Assembly (NCBI RefSeq): GCF_007625155.1
Contig: NZ_VMNK01000002.1
Span: 1-64,000, forward strand
Direction of reading: 5' to 3'
DNA: 64,000 nucleotides
DNA from: Denitromonas halophila
Lineage (GTDB): Bacteria > Pseudomonadota > Gammaproteobacteria > Burkholderiales > Rhodocyclaceae
The position numbers were made by a program, and so were the translations under genes. Positions within the stretch are counted from its first letter, which is position 1, and the number at the start of each line of letters is the position of its first letter. Below are positions 62,108-64,000 of this stretch, in pieces. The notes beneath the pieces were generated by a model. It was given only the letters and a program-made list of their open reading frames with translations, did no database searches and had not been told where the DNA came from.

Positions 62108-62176
62108 GACACCTCCTTTCCATGCCTGAGTTTAAGGCTGCGAAGCGTCTACCGGGAGAGGGGCGATTCAGTCGGT

Positions 62177-62194
62177 GGCCGGATGTATCCGGTC
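62177..62194. repeat. GGCCGGAT-gt-ATCCGGTC palindrome
   Basis: Second copy of the dyad at 58642-58659, with one mismatch between arms. It lies between the IS remnant and hupS. Confidence 0.5.
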
Positions 62195-62341
62195 CTACAG
62201 GGTATGGCTCTGTTTGCGGGCGGTGGGTTCTCACCGTTTGGTGAGGGGTGGAAACCGGCTTTCCAGTTTGCCTGGAGGTGTGGCGCATGGTGTGTGCGAA
62301 ATGTGTTTGATACATATGGCTTTTTTGTGTTTTGACACCTT

Positions 62342-62357
62342 TGGCATGTTTCTTGTG
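62342..62357 (+). promoter_or_regulatory. Possible sigma-54-like promoter of hupSL
   Basis: TGGCATG-tttc-TTGTG matches the -24/-12 layout (TGGCACG-N4-TTGCW) except that the -12 GC reads GT. That base is nearly invariant, so the call is weak. It lies 71 bases before the hupS start. Hydrogenase promoters in related bacteria often use sigma-54. Confidence 0.3.
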
Positions 62358-62427
62358 ATGGTGATTCCCGATGTTCCGCCGCGCGCCCGCGGGCGGGGTC
62401 AAGAAGACCAACGAGGGAGACACCCCG

Positions 62428-63516
62428 ATGACCGACACCTTTTACGAGGTACTGCGCCGGCAGGGTATTACGCGCCGCAGTTTTCTCAAGTTCTGTTCGC
62501 TGACTGCTACGTCGCTTGGGCTGGGTTCGGCCTTTGCGCCGAAGATCGCACATGCCTTGGAGACCAAGCCGCGCACGCCGGTGATCTGGCTGCATGGGCT
62601 GGAGTGCACTTGCTGCTCTGAGTCATTCATCCGCTCGGCGCATCCGCTGACCAAGGATGTGGTTTTGTCGATGCTGTCGCTCGATTACGACGACACGCTG
62701 ATGGCGGCGGCGGGGCATCAGGCCGAGGCGATCCTCGAAGAGGTGAAGCGCAAGTACAAGGGCAATTACATCCTGGCGGTGGAGGGCAACCCGCCGCTCA
62801 ATGAAGACGGCATGTTCTGTATCCAGAGTGGCCGGCCTTTCATCGAGAAGCTGAAGGAGACCGCCGCCGATTGCAAGGCGATCATCTCCTGGGGGTCGTG
62901 TGCTTCGTGGGGCTGCGTGCAGGCGGCCAAGCCGAACCCGACGCGGGCGACGCCGGTGCACAAGGTGATCTTCGATAAGCCGATCATCAAGGTGCCGGGT
63001 TGCCCGCCGATCGCCGAGGTGATGACGGCGGTGGTGACCTACATGCTGACCTTCGACAAGCTGCCTGAGCTGGATCGCCAGGGGCGGCCGAAGATGTTCT
63101 ACGGCCAGCGCATCCACGACAAGTGCTATCGCCGCCCGCACTTCGACGCCGGCCAGTTCGTTGAAGAATGGGACGACGACCAGGCGCGCATGGGCTACTG
63201 CCTCTACAAGATGGGCTGCAAGGGCCCGACCACCTACAACGCCTGTTCGACGGTGCGCTGGAATGACGGCGTGTCCTTCCCCATCCAGTCAGGCCACGGC
63301 TGTATTGGTTGCTCGGAAGATGGTTTCTGGGACAAGGGCTCGTTCTATGACCGGGTGACTGACATCAAGCAGTTCGGCGTTGAGGCCAATGCCGACAAGG
63401 TGGGTGGCACAGCCGCTGCGGTGGTGGGGGCCTCGGTGGCCGCGCACGCCGCCGTCACCGCGCTGGCCCGCGCTCGTCAGAAGACGGGCATCGATACGCC
63501 GAAGGGAGAGGACTGA
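62428..63516 (+). CDS. hupS: Group 1 [NiFe] uptake hydrogenase small subunit
   Basis: The iron-sulfur subunit of a membrane-bound hydrogen-oxidising enzyme. The 362-aa precursor has a Tat signal (R16-R17 in ITRRSFLKF) and cluster cysteines beginning with C60-x-C62-C63 in [13 protein letters not shown]; later ones are in [25 protein letters not shown] and [25 protein letters not shown] holds the distal cluster site. A C-terminal hydrophobic helix ([18 protein letters not shown]) anchors it to the membrane, where it passes electrons to cytochrome b. ATG 62428 has GAGGGAGACACCCCG upstream. Confidence 0.97.
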   Translation: MTDTFYEVLRRQGITRRSFLKFCSLTATSLGLGSAFAPKIAHALETKPRTPVIWLHGLECTCCSESFIRSAHPLTKDVVLSMLSLDYDDTLMAAAGHQAEAILEEVKRKYKGNYILAVEGNPPLNEDGMFCIQSGRPFIEKLKETAADCKAIISWGSCASWGCVQAAKPNPTRATPVHKVIFDKPIIKVPGCPPIAEVMTAVVTYMLTFDKLPELDRQGRPKMFYGQRIHDKCYRRPHFDAGQFVEEWDDDQARMGYCLYKMGCKGPTTYNACSTVRWNDGVSFPIQSGHGCIGCSEDGFWDKGSFYDRVTDIKQFGVEANADKVGGTAAAVVGASVAAHAAVTALARARQKTGIDTPKGED

Positions 63517-63518
63517 TC

Positions 63519-64000
63519 ATGGGTGTGTATGAGACGCAGGGCTTCAAGCTCGACAACACCGGCAAGCGGGTGGTGGTCGATCCGGTCACTCGGATCGAAG
63601 GGCATATGCGGGTCGAGGTGAACCTCGACGACAATAACGTGATTCGCAACGCGGTGTCGACCGGCACCATGTGGCGCGGGCTGGAGGTGATTCTGAAAGG
63701 GCGCGACCCGCGCGACGCCTGGGCCTTTACCGAGCGCATCTGCGGCGTGTGTACCGGCACCCACGCGCTCACCTCCTGCCGCGCGGTGGAAGACGCGCTG
63801 GGCATCGAGATCCCCGACAATGCGAACTCGATCCGCAACCTCATGCAGCTCACGCTGCAGGTGCATGACCACCTGGTGCACTTCTATCACCTGCATGCGC
63901 TCGACTGGGTGGATGTGGTGAGCGCGCTCTCTGCGGACCCGAAAGCGACCTCGGCGTTGGCGCAGAGCATCTCCAACTGGCCGCTGTCCTCGCCGGGCTA
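63519..64000 (+). CDS. hupL: [NiFe] uptake hydrogenase large subunit (partial, cut by window end)
   Basis: The nickel-binding catalytic subunit. Only the first 160 codons are visible. They contain the family start [17 protein letters not shown] and the L1 nickel motif R73-I-C75-G-V-C78-T in [15 protein letters not shown]. The C-terminal DPCxxCxxH motif and the processing tail lie outside the window. It starts two bases after the hupS stop, with GGGAGAGGACTGATC upstream. Together with the cbb operon it suggests hydrogen-dependent autotrophy. Confidence 0.97.
   Translation, partial: MGVYETQGFKLDNTGKRVVVDPVTRIEGHMRVEVNLDDNNVIRNAVSTGTMWRGLEVILKGRDPRDAWAFTERICGVCTGTHALTSCRAVEDALGIEIPDNANSIRNLMQLTLQVHDHLVHFYHLHALDWVDVVSALSADPKATSALAQSISNWPLSSPG

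Larger units (their letters stand above)
62002..62427. other. Region between the lysE gene and hupS with IS remnant and repeats
   Basis: This 426-base gap holds an IS3-type transposase start (62055-62107), a palindrome (62177-62194), and an A+T-richer part (about 62300-62360) that probably contains the hup promoter. No complete gene is present. Confidence 0.6.

Overview
The window looks like a piece of the chromosome of a GC-rich betaproteobacterium, most likely of the Rhodocyclales (Thauera/Azoarcus/Zoogloea-like). The reasons are a red-type (form IC) RuBisCO operon with CbbX, a group-1 uptake [NiFe] hydrogenase, PEP-CTERM surface proteins, an FtrABCD-type ferrous iron importer, and many intergenic palindromes beginning GTAG. 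The pairing of a Calvin cycle with an uptake hydrogenase suggests facultative hydrogen-driven autotrophy. The genus is inferred from gene content only.

Layout. 1-1356: an integron integrase (intI) with what looks like its first cassette at the left edge; any further cassettes lie outside the window. 1492-13621: a complete Calvin-cycle operon on the minus strand in the order cbbL-S-X-F-P-T-G-K-A, with divergent cbbR. Almost every gene junction carries a palindromic element. 13655-19307: a decayed PEP-CTERM gene, gdhA, two helical stress-type proteins, nhaA, and a stretch of small ORFs and remnants. 19341-25479: an MscS channel with a BON domain, dsbC, a UbiH-type hydroxylase, and ahpC-ahpF behind an OxyR-type site. 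25556-31032: a PEP-CTERM protein behind a sigma-54-type promoter, a HAD protein, fabI, a kinase-like protein, and a GntR regulator divergent from an FAD dehydrogenase. 31054-33210: a minus-strand set with a cysteine-poor ribosomal protein S4 paralogue. 33418-38045: ftrABCD with an outer-membrane porin gene inserted, behind a Fur-type box.

38557-47761 is the most interesting block. It encodes diaminopropionate ammonia-lyase, an Lrp regulator, a EutA-like racemase, an M20 amidohydrolase, a TRAP transporter, an M24 hydrolase and an EamA transporter. It mirrors the known ectoine-utilisation cluster step for step, but with different enzyme families, so it may degrade an unrecognised acylated or cyclic 2,3-diaminopropionate compound. 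47768-50949 is an iron operon, hemP-bfd-bfr-(40-aa membrane protein)-tonB-exbB-exbD, behind another Fur-type box. 51107-62001 holds mostly housekeeping genes (FAH hydrolase, malonyl-CoA decarboxylase, lgt, yceH, pgi, ilvD, YiiX-like peptidase, two LysE exporters, a GST). 62055-62107 is an IS3 transposase remnant, and 62428-64000 holds hupS and the start of hupL, cut by the right edge.

The genes fit together as follows. RuBisCO, CbbX and the other cbb products fix CO2 under CbbR control, and the hydrogenase can supply electrons. Two Fur-type boxes place ferrous uptake, haem/TonB-dependent uptake and iron storage in one regulon. AhpCF guards against peroxide. The 38.5-47.8 kb block is a self-contained uptake-and-catabolism module. 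I saw no rRNA, tRNA or CRISPR array.
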